Notes: generated from the letters alone by a model not told the origin. A DNA stretch of 60,273 bases from CAYVQU01 sp964453155 (GCA_964453155.1 CAYVQU010000009.1:1-60273), one strand, 5' to 3'; numbered from the stretch's first letter, positions 31,982 to 41,226 are shown. Numbers and translations: made by a program.

Positions 31982-32734
31982 ATGAAACCGGCTGATTGGC
32001 ACGCCCGATTCACCCAACAAGCCCGTTGGACTCAAGATTTACGTCATTACTTGTTTAAGCGCGCTAATCTCGCGAATGCTGAACGAGTTTTGGAAGTTGG
32101 CTGTGGTACCGGAGCAATTTTGGCAGCCTTGCCAACTGGACCCTATCTCCATTACGGCCTGGACCTTGAACATGCTCATCTTGATCTGGCAATGCGCAAC
32201 TCCCCAGATACTTTACTTTCGCAAGCAGACGCGCATGTCCTCCCCTTCCCAGATGATTACTTTTCCGTCACTTTTTGCCATTTTTTCCTATTGTGGGTTC
32301 GAGATCCCAACGCGGTAGTCACAGAGATGGTCCGGATAACCCGGCCAGGAGGAACTATTTTAGCTTTGGCCGAACCCGATTATGGTGGCCGGGTCGATTT
32401 TCCCAATGATTTGACTGTACTTGGCAAATGGCAAACGGAAGCTTTAAAATCGCAAGGAGCTGACCCTGGCATGGGGCGGAAATTAGCAGGTCTTTTTCAA
32501 CAAGCAGGCGTGGAATCAGTCGAAACCGGGGTTCTAGGTGGTCAATGGTCCGGGCCGCCCGACTGGGAGGCGTGGGAGCTAGAATGGGCAGTATTAGAGG
32601 CAGATTTAAATGAAAAAAGCCCTCAGGAATTTATGAACCTGAAGGCTTTGAAAGCGTTAGATCGAACCGCCTACCAAAATGGAGAGCGGGTTTTATTCGT
32701 CCCGACTTTTTATGCCTGGGGGAGAGTCTCCTGA
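31982..32734 (+). CDS. Class I SAM-dependent methyltransferase
   Basis: 250 residues from the ATG at 31982 (MKPADWHARF); a longer frame upstream reads antisense through the neighbouring gene. Motif I is VLEVGCGTGAILAAL (about 37-51), the acidic residue after beta-2 is in YGLDLEHAHL, and VLPFPDDYFSVTFCHFFL matches the Methyltransf_11 post-I segment. The substrate is unknown. Its last 25 bp overlap the converging HD gene. Confidence 0.85.
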   Translation: MKPADWHARFTQQARWTQDLRHYLFKRANLANAERVLEVGCGTGAILAALPTGPYLHYGLDLEHAHLDLAMRNSPDTLLSQADAHVLPFPDDYFSVTFCHFFLLWVRDPNAVVTEMVRITRPGGTILALAEPDYGGRVDFPNDLTVLGKWQTEALKSQGADPGMGRKLAGLFQQAGVESVETGVLGGQWSGPPDWEAWELEWAVLEADLNEKSPQEFMNLKALKALDRTAYQNGERVLFVPTFYAWGRVS

Positions 32735-33573
32735 GGGACTAAATTATGTTCCACCTCGTGAACATGGGCGTATAGATTAGCAATCCACTGCTTGCCATCT
32801 TGGGTCACATTCATAAATTCGATCGCTTCACCGATATAGGGCACCACCACATTAAAGTAAAACTTGGTGAAGTTGCGGCGCATATGCCCAGGACTTTTAT
32901 ATCCGATCTGATCATTGACCCCATTTTCTTCAAATTCATAATAAAGTGCCGGGATTTTTTGGAGATAATTTGGGTCACCGAGTTGACCAATGAAATCTGC
33001 GGCCCGGAGTAAACCAGCTAGACTGGTCGTATCCTCATAATAGGGGTCATCTGGGATCGGGAACCGGGTCATTTCGATAAAATCGGCAATTTTGGCAGCA
33101 TCCACCATGTCGGTCAATCGCTGGCCCCCAAAACGTTCCAATACAAATAGTTTGCTGCGATCAACATGATAGGGGGTGAGAACCGAATCGGTCCAATTAT
33201 CATCAATGAGAGCGGTTTCCCCGTTCATACCGGTCGCATATTCACCGGGAGAATCGTTACGGCATACGCCTCGAACATACCCAATATCATGGCACAATAA
33301 GGCCATCGTGTAGTGGAGCCAATCCTGAGGAGTCACCCCCCCTTCGAGGATATGTTTGCCTTTTAAAATGGTCTGACCAACCAGGGTAACCAAAATAGTG
33401 TGTTCAACATCGTGGTACAGATTGTCGGAATTAGCGATATTTTCCAATGCTAAACGCCCGGTCCACTCAATAATATTGGCGAACTGGGGTTCCATGAGAT
33501 TGTAATTTTGGCGGTAAGCCTCATGGAGTTTTTCGACAAAACTGTCGATCATCATTTGACGGAAATTGAGCAT
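32710..33573 (-). CDS. HD-domain metal-dependent phosphohydrolase-like protein
   Basis: 287 residues. The HD motif elements are YHDVEHTILV (about 53-62) and LLCHDIGYVRG (about 92-102), with a later H/D in the alpha-helical remainder. It resembles cyanobacterial single-HD-domain proteins of unknown function. The catalytic substrate is unknown; nucleotides or cyclic nucleotides are typical for the superfamily. The gene converges on the methyltransferase gene with a 25-bp overlap. Confidence 0.75.
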   Translation of the reverse strand: MLNFRQMMIDSFVEKLHEAYRQNYNLMEPQFANIIEWTGRLALENIANSDNLYHDVEHTILVTLVGQTILKGKHILEGGVTPQDWLHYTMALLCHDIGYVRGVCRNDSPGEYATGMNGETALIDDNWTDSVLTPYHVDRSKLFVLERFGGQRLTDMVDAAKIADFIEMTRFPIPDDPYYEDTTSLAGLLRAADFIGQLGDPNYLQKIPALYYEFEENGVNDQIGYKSPGHMRRNFTKFYFNVVVPYIGEAIEFMNVTQDGKQWIANLYAHVHEVEHNLVPQETLPQA

Positions 33574-33656
33574 ATTCTATGTAAATCCGCACTCTTCGTT
33601 ATGTGCTCACTATGTTCGCACAACTCAGGATGCAGAACTCCTGATAACTCTGATAA

Positions 33657-34004
33657 CTATCCTTCTTTTGGCAAACCAATTTCGATGAAGCCGTCCTGAA
33701 TCCGGACTGGATAGGCCGGAATATTTTCCACAGCTGGGAAAGTAAGAGCTTTCCCGTTTTTTAGATCGAATTTTGCTCCATGACGGGGGCAGGCAATGGC
33801 GTGACCATCAACCTCCCCATCACCAAGGGGACCGTCATCGTGCGAACAGACATCGGCGATAGCATAAACATCTCCCGCAATATTGAAGATTACGATGAAC
33901 GCTTCATCGATCTCGATGAAGAGGCGGTCACCGGGCGGCAAATCACCTTCGGCCGCGACGGCGTAGAAATCGCATTTTCCAGGGGGGAGGTGGGTGTAGT
34001 CCAT
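33657..34004 (-). CDS. Rieske-type 2Fe-2S ferredoxin
   Basis: 115 residues. The cluster ligands are C-S-H in VCSHDDGPLG (about 65-74) and C-P-R-H in CPRHGAKFDL (about 86-95), the CxH...CxxH Rieske pattern, as in the ferredoxin components of NirD and dioxygenase systems. It is last in the suf operon. Similar ferredoxins follow sufU in several Chloroflexota and Actinobacteria; it may supply electrons for cluster assembly or simply be a client. ATG start at 34004. Confidence 0.87.
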   Translation of the reverse strand: MDYTHLPPGKCDFYAVAAEGDLPPGDRLFIEIDEAFIVIFNIAGDVYAIADVCSHDDGPLGDGEVDGHAIACPRHGAKFDLKNGKALTFPAVENIPAYPVRIQDGFIEIGLPKEG

Positions 34005-34036
34005 GGGGAGTCGGGGTTATCGGGTCGAGCCAAAAG

Positions 34037-34432
34037 TTATTCTACCAAATCATCGCTGGCTTCTCCGAGACCATAGGCCCCGGCTTTGAGGACTTTCAAG
34101 GATAAAAGGGCACATTTCAAGCGAACGGGGCCAAGATCAATACCTAATAAATCCAGAACGTGATCTTTCTTCAATGCTTTGACATCGTCCAGGTGTTTAC
34201 CAACAATCGATTCAACTAACAAGTCGGCGGCAGCTTGAGAAATCGAACAGCCTTCGCCGCTGAAGCCTACTTCGGTGACAGTATCTTTGTCATCCAAGCG
34301 GACATCGATTCGAATATGGTCACCACAAAGAGGGTTATCATCTTCGAACGTAATATCGTTGGGGTCTAATTCGCCCCGATAAAGCGGGTTTTTATACCGA
34401 TCAATAATTTGTTCGCGATAAAGATCATCCAT
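34037..34432 (-). CDS. sufU: Fe-S/zinc sulfur-transfer protein SufU
   Basis: 131 residues. Zinc ligands are in NPLCGDHI, GEGCSISQA and the late CALLSLK (three Cys plus an Asp, as in SufU). SufU accepts persulfide sulfur from SufS and passes it to SufBCD. The ATG overlaps the stop of sufS by 1 bp. It lacks the IscU-specific HC motif near the third Cys, which fits SufU. Confidence 0.93.
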   Translation of the reverse strand: MDDLYREQIIDRYKNPLYRGELDPNDITFEDDNPLCGDHIRIDVRLDDKDTVTEVGFSGEGCSISQAAADLLVESIVGKHLDDVKALKKDHVLDLLGIDLGPVRLKCALLSLKVLKAGAYGLGEASDDLVE

Positions 34433-35670
34433 TAAACGAAAATTTCCTTAACCTTGTAAATTCCTTCAACCAACCGATCAACTTCTTCTTTTGTATTATA
34501 CAGGTAAAAACTGGCCCGGGCGGTCGCGGGGATACCAAATTTATCGTGCAGTGGCATGGCACAGTGATGCCCGGCGCGTACCGCAATCCCAGAACTATCT
34601 AAAATTTGAGAAGCATCATGGGCGTGGACCCCAGCCAACATAAAGGAGAATACCGCGCCTTTATGTTCCATTTCAGGGCCAAAAATCTCCAAGCCGGGGA
34701 TTTCAACTAACCGTTCCAAGGCATATTCGCCGATATCATGTTCGTGCTGCGCCACGGCGTCCATCCCAATCGCATTGAGATAATCGACTGCCGCGCCTAA
34801 ACCAACGGCTTCAGCAATCGCGGGGGTGCCAGCTTCAAATTTATGGGGCAGCGAATTGGTCTTGAAGGAGTGTAACTCCACTCGCTTGATCATATCACCA
34901 CCGCCTAAGAAAGGGGGCATTTCCTCAAGTAACGATTTGCGACCATACAGGATTCCGATCCCGCTGGGGCCGCACATCTTGTGACCAGAAAAGGCCAGGA
35001 AATCAACATTCAAATCCTGGACATCTACGGGGATATGGGGCACCGATTGGGCTCCATCCACCACTGTGATAGCGCCCGCGGCCTGCGCCAACCGAATAAT
35101 CTCTTTCGCCGGGGTAATCGTCCCCAAGACATTCGACATGTGGGTAAAAGCCACCAATTTGGGATTCAGGTTTAGGAGTTCCTGGTATACCTCCAGGTCC
35201 AGAAGACCGTCGGGAGTAACCGGGATATATTCCAGCCGCAGATTACGCTCGGCCGTCAACATCTGCCAGGGAATGATGTTGGAATGGTGTTCCATCTCGG
35301 TTAATAAGATGACGTCCCCGGCATTGAGATTCTCCCGGCCCCAGGAATAAGCGACTAAGTTAATGGCTTCGGTCGCGTTGCGGGTATAGATGATTTGTTT
35401 GGCCGAGGGAGCATTGATAAATTCTGCAATCTTTACGCGGGCGCCCTCATAAGCAGCGGTGGCTTCTTCCGCGAGGGTATGGATCCCACGATGAATATTG
35501 GCCGTGTGTTCACGGTACATTTCCTCAAGAGCGGTGATCACCTGGGTGGGTTTCTGGCTGGTAGCAGTTGAATCCAAATAGATTAACGGCACACCTGGCC
35601 GGACTTCCCGGAAAAGTGCTGGAAAATCGGCCCGGATCTTGGCAACATCGAGCGTTTGGGTTTTTAGCAC
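34432..35670 (-). CDS. sufS: Cysteine desulfurase SufS
   Basis: 412 residues. The PLP lysine is in SGHKMCGPSGIGILYG (about 226-241), and the active Cys is in RAGHHCAMPLHDKF (about 363-376). YLDSTATSQKP at the N-terminus and HRGIHTLAEEAT are family landmarks. It releases sulfur from cysteine as an enzyme-bound persulfide. The start is GTG at 35670, with weak GAG upstream. It precedes sufU directly. Confidence 0.94.
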   Translation of the reverse strand: MLKTQTLDVAKIRADFPALFREVRPGVPLIYLDSTATSQKPTQVITALEEMYREHTANIHRGIHTLAEEATAAYEGARVKIAEFINAPSAKQIIYTRNATEAINLVAYSWGRENLNAGDVILLTEMEHHSNIIPWQMLTAERNLRLEYIPVTPDGLLDLEVYQELLNLNPKLVAFTHMSNVLGTITPAKEIIRLAQAAGAITVVDGAQSVPHIPVDVQDLNVDFLAFSGHKMCGPSGIGILYGRKSLLEEMPPFLGGGDMIKRVELHSFKTNSLPHKFEAGTPAIAEAVGLGAAVDYLNAIGMDAVAQHEHDIGEYALERLVEIPGLEIFGPEMEHKGAVFSFMLAGVHAHDASQILDSSGIAVRAGHHCAMPLHDKFGIPATARASFYLYNTKEEVDRLVEGIYKVKEIFV

Positions 35671-35685
35671 GGAAAACTCTTTTAC

Positions 35686-35961
35686 TTAGCGGGAACGGCG
35701 TTGTTTTTTGGGCCGCCGCATATTGGTGGATTCTTTGGGACACCATAAAACGTGGTCGGGCACCATCCACCCATTGGTCAGGTAGACGTTCTCATGAAAC
35801 TGGACAGCGACCATTTTGGGATCCACCTGGACTATGACGCCTTCCAACCACCCACGAGTTCGTTCCCCATCCTCGTCGTGGTCACAATTAACTTCAACTA
35901 AATCACCAACCCGATAATCTCGATCTTGTTCGGGCGGAGCAGCAAAAGGAATACTTGACAA
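35686..35961 (-). CDS. Small conserved-context protein inside the suf operon
   Basis: 91 residues. The start is TTG at 35961 with a perfect AGGAGG 5 nt upstream. The middle (YRVGDLVEVNCDHDEDGERTRGWLEGVIVQVDPKMVAVQF) looks like a small SH3/Tudor-like beta-barrel, and the C-terminus is strongly basic (MRRPKKQRRSR). Its function is unknown. It lies between sufD and sufS, 15 bp from sufS, so co-expression with Fe-S assembly is likely; the basic tail suggests nucleic-acid binding. Confidence 0.65.
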   Translation of the reverse strand: MSSIPFAAPPEQDRDYRVGDLVEVNCDHDEDGERTRGWLEGVIVQVDPKMVAVQFHENVYLTNGWMVPDHVLWCPKESTNMRRPKKQRRSR

Positions 35962-36027
35962 TTGAGCCTCCTAAGGGTGCGGTAGTTTTCCTCCGTAAAA
36001 CGCTGGCATGACTTACCACCACACCTA

Positions 36028-36080
36028 AGCAGATTTCGGTTTGACATGATTTATCTTCAAACTTCTTTCCGAAATCTGCT
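36028..36080. repeat. Hairpin repeat, AGCAAATTTTGG family, copy 2
   Basis: AGCAGATTTCGG (36028-36039) and CCGAAATCTGCT (36069-36080) are perfectly complementary across a 29-nt loop. Lies in the 222-bp gap between sufD and the small suf gene. Confidence 0.7.
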
Positions 36081-36183
36081 CTAAATTTTTGATCTCACAA
36101 AAGCCTAGCAAGGTAAATGTGCAAATAAGCGAGCCTAATTCGCTGGTAGACTTGCAGATTTGCCAACTTGCAGGTTTAAATTT

Positions 36184-37515
36184 TTACGCCATTTTCGCTT
36201 CAATGGCCTGTTGGAATCGCTCCCGAACACCTTCAAAGGGAATCCGTTGCATAATAGGTTCGAAAAAGCCTTCTACAACCAGGCGTTCAGCCTCGTCGGT
36301 GGAAACTCCTCGACTTTGGAGGTAGAACACTAAATCGGGGTCAATTTTACCCACAGTTGCCCCATGTGTACAGCGGACATCGTCTGCCAAAATTTCCAAC
36401 CCCGGAATTGAATCAGCGCGGGCATCTGAACTTAACAGTAAGTTGCGATTGGCCTGGTAACCATCGGTTTCTTGGGCACCGGGGGCGACATAAATCATCC
36501 CCTGCCAGACCGACCGGCTATTGCCCTTCAGCGCGCCTTTGAACAGCAAATCACTGTTGGTGTGCGGTGCGAGATGGTTTTGCTGGGTATCGTGGTCGAG
36601 GTGCTGGCGGCCATCGGTGAAATAGAACCCCGACATGCGGCCCACAGAGCCCGGTCCAGCCAGGTCTAAGTCAGAGAAGTTTTTGGTCATCTTCGAGCCA
36701 ATGGCCCCAAAAATCCAATCGAGGTTGCCATCGCGTTCAACACGAGCCCGCTCGTGAGTAAAATTCCAAACATTATCGCCGAGCGATTGCAATTCAACGA
36801 ACCGCAAATTGGCATTAGCGCCCACATGAATTTCCACAATTCCGCCGTGGAAAGTCTGACCGACCTCGTTTGGAGAAGCATTCTCGTGAACATAGGTCAA
36901 GGCCGCCCCATCTTCGACCCAAATTATCAGGTGAGAGAAATGTGCCAATCCGACCCCAACCGCCCATTGGACGCTGTGCAAGGGCTGCTCCACTTGTACC
37001 CCACGAGGCACATAGACGAAGACGCCATTTGGGGCCAAAGCCGCGGTCATAGCGGCAAATTTTCCGTCTTCGGGTTTGACAACACTGGATAAGACCTTCT
37101 CAAACTGCTCTGGATATTTTTGAGCCGCAGTGACAAAATCAGTAAAGATGACACCTTCTGGCAAATCAGCAGCTTCGACTTGGGTTTCCATGCCACCGGG
37201 CAGCAACACAATCTGACCGCCAGGTTGGTCACCAACTAAGGGGTGCAGTAAATGGGCCGGGACGGGCGGTAAATCTTGAAAAGCGTTTTGCACGGGGATT
37301 TGCACGGAACCATCCAAGCCGCGTAAATCCGTTCGCCGCCAGGGTTCATCTTTGGTGGTCGGATAAGGGAGATTTTCGAAGGTCGCCCAGGCATTGGCCC
37401 GATATTCACCCAAAAATCCAGGGGCGTCAGCAACCATTTCGGCAGTGAAATTGAAACCGGTAAAGCCGCGGTCTCGACGGCGACGGGAAGTAGTTACTAC
37501 TTTCTTTGTGGTCAT
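36184..37515 (-). CDS. sufD: Fe-S cluster assembly protein SufD
   Basis: 443 residues from the ATG at 37515 (MTTKKVVTTSRRRRDR); a TTG at 37554 is less likely. The C-terminal beta-helix has the SufBD segments GALKGNSRSVWQGMIYV, QEANRNLL-like YQANRNLLLSSDARADSIPGL and a late TEHGATVGKID-like CTHGATVGKIDPD. It forms the SufBC2D scaffold with SufB and SufC. It lies 48 bp after sufB; the gap holds GAACGTTGAAC phrases. Confidence 0.92.
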   Translation of the reverse strand: MTTKKVVTTSRRRRDRGFTGFNFTAEMVADAPGFLGEYRANAWATFENLPYPTTKDEPWRRTDLRGLDGSVQIPVQNAFQDLPPVPAHLLHPLVGDQPGGQIVLLPGGMETQVEAADLPEGVIFTDFVTAAQKYPEQFEKVLSSVVKPEDGKFAAMTAALAPNGVFVYVPRGVQVEQPLHSVQWAVGVGLAHFSHLIIWVEDGAALTYVHENASPNEVGQTFHGGIVEIHVGANANLRFVELQSLGDNVWNFTHERARVERDGNLDWIFGAIGSKMTKNFSDLDLAGPGSVGRMSGFYFTDGRQHLDHDTQQNHLAPHTNSDLLFKGALKGNSRSVWQGMIYVAPGAQETDGYQANRNLLLSSDARADSIPGLEILADDVRCTHGATVGKIDPDLVFYLQSRGVSTDEAERLVVEGFFEPIMQRIPFEGVRERFQQAIEAKMA

Positions 37516-37563
37516 ATTTTTCTCGTAAGAACGTTGAACTTTTGAACGTGCCAACGTTGAACG

Positions 37564-38970
37564 TTAGCCGATCGATCCTTCCATCTGAAGTTGGATCAAG
37601 CGATTCATTTCGATCGCGTATTCCATCGGGAGTTCTTTGACAAGGGGTTCGATAAAGCCAGAAACAACCATGGTGGTCGCTTCCTCTTCAGTCAAGCCGC
37701 GGCTCATCAGATAGAAAAGCTGATTCTCACCAACTTTGGAGACTGAGGCCTCATGGCCGATCGTAACATCTTCGTTGTCGATCTCGATGTAAGGATAGGT
37801 ATCCGAGCGAGATTGATCATCAAGCAGCAGGGCGTCACAAACCACATTGGATTTGACTTCTCCGGCTTCGGGATAAACCTTGAGTAAACCGCGATATGAA
37901 GCCCGCCCATTATCTTTGCTGATCGATTTCGAAATGATTTTGCTGCTGGTGTTGGGGGCGAAGTGAATAATCTTGCCGCCCGTATCCTGGTGCTGACCTT
38001 GGCCAGCAAAAGCCATCGAGAGGATTTCGCCGTGGGCGCCAGGACCCATCAGATAGCAAGAGGGGTATTTCATGGTCAGTTTGGACCCCAGGTTGGAGTC
38101 AACCCATTCCATCGTGCCGCCTTCTTCGACAATGGCCCGTTGGGTGACCAAGTTATAAACATTGTTCGACCAGTTTTGAATGGTCGTATAACGCACCCGG
38201 GCATTTTTCTTAACGACGATTTCGATCACACCGGAGTGGAAACTATCGGTAGTGTAGGCCGGGGCCGTACACCCTTCAACATAGTGCACCTGAGCACCTT
38301 CATCAGCGATGATCAGGGAGCGCTCAAATTGACCGATGTTGGCCACGTTCAGGCGGAAATAGGCCTGGAGGGGCAAATCCACTTTGACACCTTTGGGGAT
38401 GTAAACAAAAGATCCGCCAGACCAAACTGCGCTATTGAGGGCCGCAAATTTATTATCTTCAATTGGCACAACGGTGCTGAAATATTCTTCGAACAATTCG
38501 GGATGCTTGCGTAATCCATCTTCAATGGATAAGAAGATCACGCCTTGTTCTTCGAGATGTTCCTGGATGTTATGGTAAACCATCTCCGATTCGTATTGGG
38601 CGCCCACTCCAGCCAGGAATTTCTGTTCAGCTTCGGGGATGCCTAATTTATCGAAGGTTTCTTTAATCGTGTCGGGGACATCGTCCCAGGTTTTCCCCTC
38701 TTCATCCGTCGGTTTGACATAATAGTAGATGTCGTCCAAGTCGAGTTTAGCAACGTCGCCACCCCAGTTGGGCATGGGACGCTGTTCGAAATGGGCCAAG
38801 GCCTTCAGGCGAAAATCCAACATCCACTCGGGTTCGCCCTTCATTTCAGAAATTTGGCGGACAATTTCGGCATCTAACCCTTTGCGGGCTTTAAAAACAT
38901 AGGTTTCGGGGTCACTGAAACCGTACTTATAATCACCAATACCTTCTAATATTTGGGCGTCGGTTGTCAT
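37564..38970 (-). CDS. sufB: Fe-S cluster assembly protein SufB
   Basis: 468 residues from the ATG at 38970 (MTTDAQILEGIGDYKYGF), with GGAG 9 nt upstream. SufB marks are YFRLNVANIGQFERSLIIAD, VEGCTAPAYTTDSFHSGV, the GTGQHQDTG-like AGQGQHQDTGGKIIHFAPNTSS, and SRGLTEEEATTMVVSGFIEP. It is the main cluster-binding scaffold subunit. A palindromic repeat lies between sufC and sufB. Confidence 0.95.
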   Translation of the reverse strand: MTTDAQILEGIGDYKYGFSDPETYVFKARKGLDAEIVRQISEMKGEPEWMLDFRLKALAHFEQRPMPNWGGDVAKLDLDDIYYYVKPTDEEGKTWDDVPDTIKETFDKLGIPEAEQKFLAGVGAQYESEMVYHNIQEHLEEQGVIFLSIEDGLRKHPELFEEYFSTVVPIEDNKFAALNSAVWSGGSFVYIPKGVKVDLPLQAYFRLNVANIGQFERSLIIADEGAQVHYVEGCTAPAYTTDSFHSGVIEIVVKKNARVRYTTIQNWSNNVYNLVTQRAIVEEGGTMEWVDSNLGSKLTMKYPSCYLMGPGAHGEILSMAFAGQGQHQDTGGKIIHFAPNTSSKIISKSISKDNGRASYRGLLKVYPEAGEVKSNVVCDALLLDDQSRSDTYPYIEIDNEDVTIGHEASVSKVGENQLFYLMSRGLTEEEATTMVVSGFIEPLVKELPMEYAIEMNRLIQLQMEGSIG

Positions 38971-39036
38971 AAAATTTATCTCCGTGGTGTGCGGTTTGAA
39001 CGACCAATAAACGAATAACCTTTTCCGCACAACGTT

Positions 39037-39089
39037 AGCAAATTTTGGTTTGGGTTGAAATCTAAAAAAGAAGAATTCCGAAATTTGCT
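39037..39089. repeat. Hairpin repeat, AGCAAATTTTGG family, copy 3
   Basis: AGCAAATTTTGG (39037-39048) and CCGAAATTTGCT (39078-39089) pair fully with one G.U across 29 nt. It sits in the sufC-sufB gap and so would be in the suf transcript. Confidence 0.7.
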
Positions 39090-39108
39090 TAGACTTAAGT
39101 TTGAATAT

Positions 39109-39882
39109 TTAGGCTACTACTGCCCCATGCTTTTCCCGAACCCAATCGTAACCTTGCTCTTCGAGCTGAACTGCTAGTTCAGGACCACCAGATTCTACGA
39201 TGCGGCCGTCGAGCATGATGTGCACGTAATCGGGTTTGATGTAATTGAGAATTCGCTGGTAGTGGGTGATGACCACCGCACCGAATTCGGGGCCACGCAG
39301 AGCGTTGACACCTTCGGAGACGATCCGGAGGGCATCGATATCGAGGCCGGAGTCGGTTTCATCGAGGATGGCAATCTCGGGTTTGAGGGTTGCCATTTGC
39401 AAAATCTCAGCGCGTTTTTTCTCTCCGCCCGAAAAGCCATCATTTAAGTAGCGGCCGGCAAAGGAGTGATCCATTTTCAGCATATCCATGCGTTCTTTAA
39501 GTAAGTTTCGGAATTCGGGGATCGGAATACCCTTATCTTCAGAGTCAACTGCTTTACGGTGGGAATTCAATGCAGTCCGTAAGAAGTTGGCAACCGTCAC
39601 ACCCGGGACCGCAACTGGATATTGAAAAGCTAAGAACAACCCTTTATGGGAACGTTCGTTGGGATCCAGCTCGAGGAGGTCTTCTTCTTTAAATAGCGCT
39701 TCACCATCTACCACCTCGTAGTTGGGGTGCCCCATCAGGGCATACGCCAGGGTCGATTTGCCAGTGCCGTTCGGCCCCATTATGGCATGGATTTCACCTG
39801 GGCGAACAGTTAAATTGAAGCCTTTTAATATTTCGTTTTCTTCTACATTGACATGCAGATTTTTGATTACCAGTTCGGACAT
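39109..39882 (-). CDS. sufC: Fe-S cluster assembly ATPase SufC
   Basis: 257 residues, ABC-type ATPase without membrane domain. Walker A GPNGTGKST (about 36-44), signature FSGGEKKRAEI (about 150-160) and Walker B IAILDETDSGLDIDAL are complete, with the SufC-specific DETDSGLD. It drives conformational change of SufBD. It is first in the suf operon. The leader is about 50 nt. Confidence 0.96.
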   Translation of the reverse strand: MSELVIKNLHVNVEENEILKGFNLTVRPGEIHAIMGPNGTGKSTLAYALMGHPNYEVVDGEALFKEEDLLELDPNERSHKGLFLAFQYPVAVPGVTVANFLRTALNSHRKAVDSEDKGIPIPEFRNLLKERMDMLKMDHSFAGRYLNDGFSGGEKKRAEILQMATLKPEIAILDETDSGLDIDALRIVSEGVNALRGPEFGAVVITHYQRILNYIKPDYVHIMLDGRIVESGGPELAVQLEEQGYDWVREKHGAVVA

Positions 39883-39940
39883 TAAAGCACTCCTGTGAGG
39901 GATTTTTTTGACAATTGTAAATCGTACTTTTGCGGTCGGG

Positions 39941-39969
39941 ATTATAGCAGATTAGTAGATTTCAGTCAA
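39941..39969 (-). promoter_or_regulatory. suf operon promoter
   Basis: On the minus strand TTGACT (39964-39969) and TATAAT (39941-39946) are 17 bp apart, with TGC before the -10 box. It is one of the strongest promoters in the window. Confidence 0.7.
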
Positions 39970-39998
39970 TATTTTAGATATTATTCATATAAATTATT
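39968..39998. promoter_or_regulatory. Candidate SufR-type operator at the suf promoter
   Basis: This 31-bp AT-rich site overlaps the -35 box by 2 bp and matches 46330-46360 at 25 of 31 positions without gaps, including AATATTT at its start and the 13-bp block CATATAAATTATT at its end. It contains AATAT-TTTAG-ATATT, an inverted repeat. The matching site abuts the promoter of the SufR-like gene. Confidence 0.6.
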
Positions 39999-40043
39999 TA
40001 AGTGCGTTATGATCCATATCCAGTCACATCATTTGGGTGATAC

Positions 40044-40052
40044 TGGTATACT
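40044..40052 (+). promoter_or_regulatory. Extended -10 promoter of the 40090 lipoprotein gene
   Basis: TGGTATACT at 40044-40052 with no convincing -35 box. AAGGAG precedes the ATG at 40090 by 6 nt. Confidence 0.4.
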
Positions 40053-40089
40053 TTGAATAAGCCCAGAATCTGATTCTAAGGAGCAGAAA

Positions 40090-41226
40090 ATGAAACCGCA
40101 CGTTGATCATCATAAATGGACAACATTACCACTCGGTATCATACTTGCAGGCGTGTTATTTGTTGCGCTGGTTGGGCTGGCCTGCGCCATGCCAACCGGG
40201 GGGGCTGATACCAGTGGAACCCAAGTCGCGTTAGATGTCCAATCGACCCAGCTTGCCATAAAACAAACTGAGGTCGCGGCCGGTGATCAAAACCAGGTTG
40301 ATCAACCGCAACAATCCGAAGATGACCCCGGTTTAGGTCTTGAAGCCACAAAAGCAGCCTTAGAAGCGACCCAAATTGCCCTGGATATTCAAGCCACAAC
40401 CAACGCCATCCAGTTGACTCAGGTCGCCCAAGCTCCAGAAAATAATCAAAACCAATCTCAGGAACAACAACCGGCCCAACCCGCGCAACCGGCCAGCAAT
40501 TTACCCGATTTCGATACCTGGATGCGGTCGGCGAGTATCCTCCTGTTTGAAGATATGGCCGCGGATTTTTCGGTTTATCGTTTTATTTCCCTGGCGCTGG
40601 AGGGCATGAGTCTGCAACCTACGGATGTCCGGGACGCCTTGGGAATTTACAAGCAGCAATTATTGTCCGGTGGGCCCGGTGGGCAGGGTTGGGATTTGAT
40701 TATTTCAGGGAAGGAACTGCGAACTGCGGTTCAAGGTGAATTCTACGTTTATCTCAACGATTCTCTTAACTTAGGGAGTTCGGTCATTATCGAGGAATGG
40801 GATATGGATGGTATTGGGGCTGGCAAGTTATCCACTATCCTATCCCGCTGTGGGGTGGAATTTCATCGGGATTGGTTCGATGAGCCCATCGATGAGCAAC
40901 TACTCTACGCCATTAACGGCACCCACCCCATTCACCATTTCCCCAACGAAGGAATCTCGCTAACCAATCCCAACGATTATTGGGATTGGACCGATCAAGG
41001 TGATCTGATGCGATTGGTTCCCGGCAGCAAGGCTCAACTATTGTGGGGCGCCCGGACCAATGTCAAGGATGCTTACGGCACCGCGGTCGTCTGCCTGGAT
41101 GGACAGTTGATTATTCAGACTTATTCAACGCACAGCTATGGGCAAGATCGGATCGTCAGGATGTGGCAAAATTATATTTATAATGCCTTGAAGGCCCGTT
41201 ACATTTACCTCGGTGGAACGCCATAA
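40090..41226 (+). CDS. Hypothetical lipoprotein with helical Thr/Gln-rich stalk
   Basis: 378 residues. The long signal ends in VGLAC (Cys at about 37). Residues about 45-130 repeat TQxALxxQxTxxA-type heptads (LEATKAALEATQIALDIQATTNAIQLTQVAQ), which should form a coiled-coil stalk. The C-terminal globular domain (about 140-378) contains SASILLFEDMAADFSVYRFI and WDMDGIGAGKLSTILSRCGVEFHRD; I do not recognise a family. It is divergent from the suf operon and precedes the coiled-coil membrane protein by 62 bp. Confidence 0.72.
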   Translation: MKPHVDHHKWTTLPLGIILAGVLFVALVGLACAMPTGGADTSGTQVALDVQSTQLAIKQTEVAAGDQNQVDQPQQSEDDPGLGLEATKAALEATQIALDIQATTNAIQLTQVAQAPENNQNQSQEQQPAQPAQPASNLPDFDTWMRSASILLFEDMAADFSVYRFISLALEGMSLQPTDVRDALGIYKQQLLSGGPGGQGWDLIISGKELRTAVQGEFYVYLNDSLNLGSSVIIEEWDMDGIGAGKLSTILSRCGVEFHRDWFDEPIDEQLLYAINGTHPIHHFPNEGISLTNPNDYWDWTDQGDLMRLVPGSKAQLLWGARTNVKDAYGTAVVCLDGQLIIQTYSTHSYGQDRIVRMWQNYIYNALKARYIYLGGTP

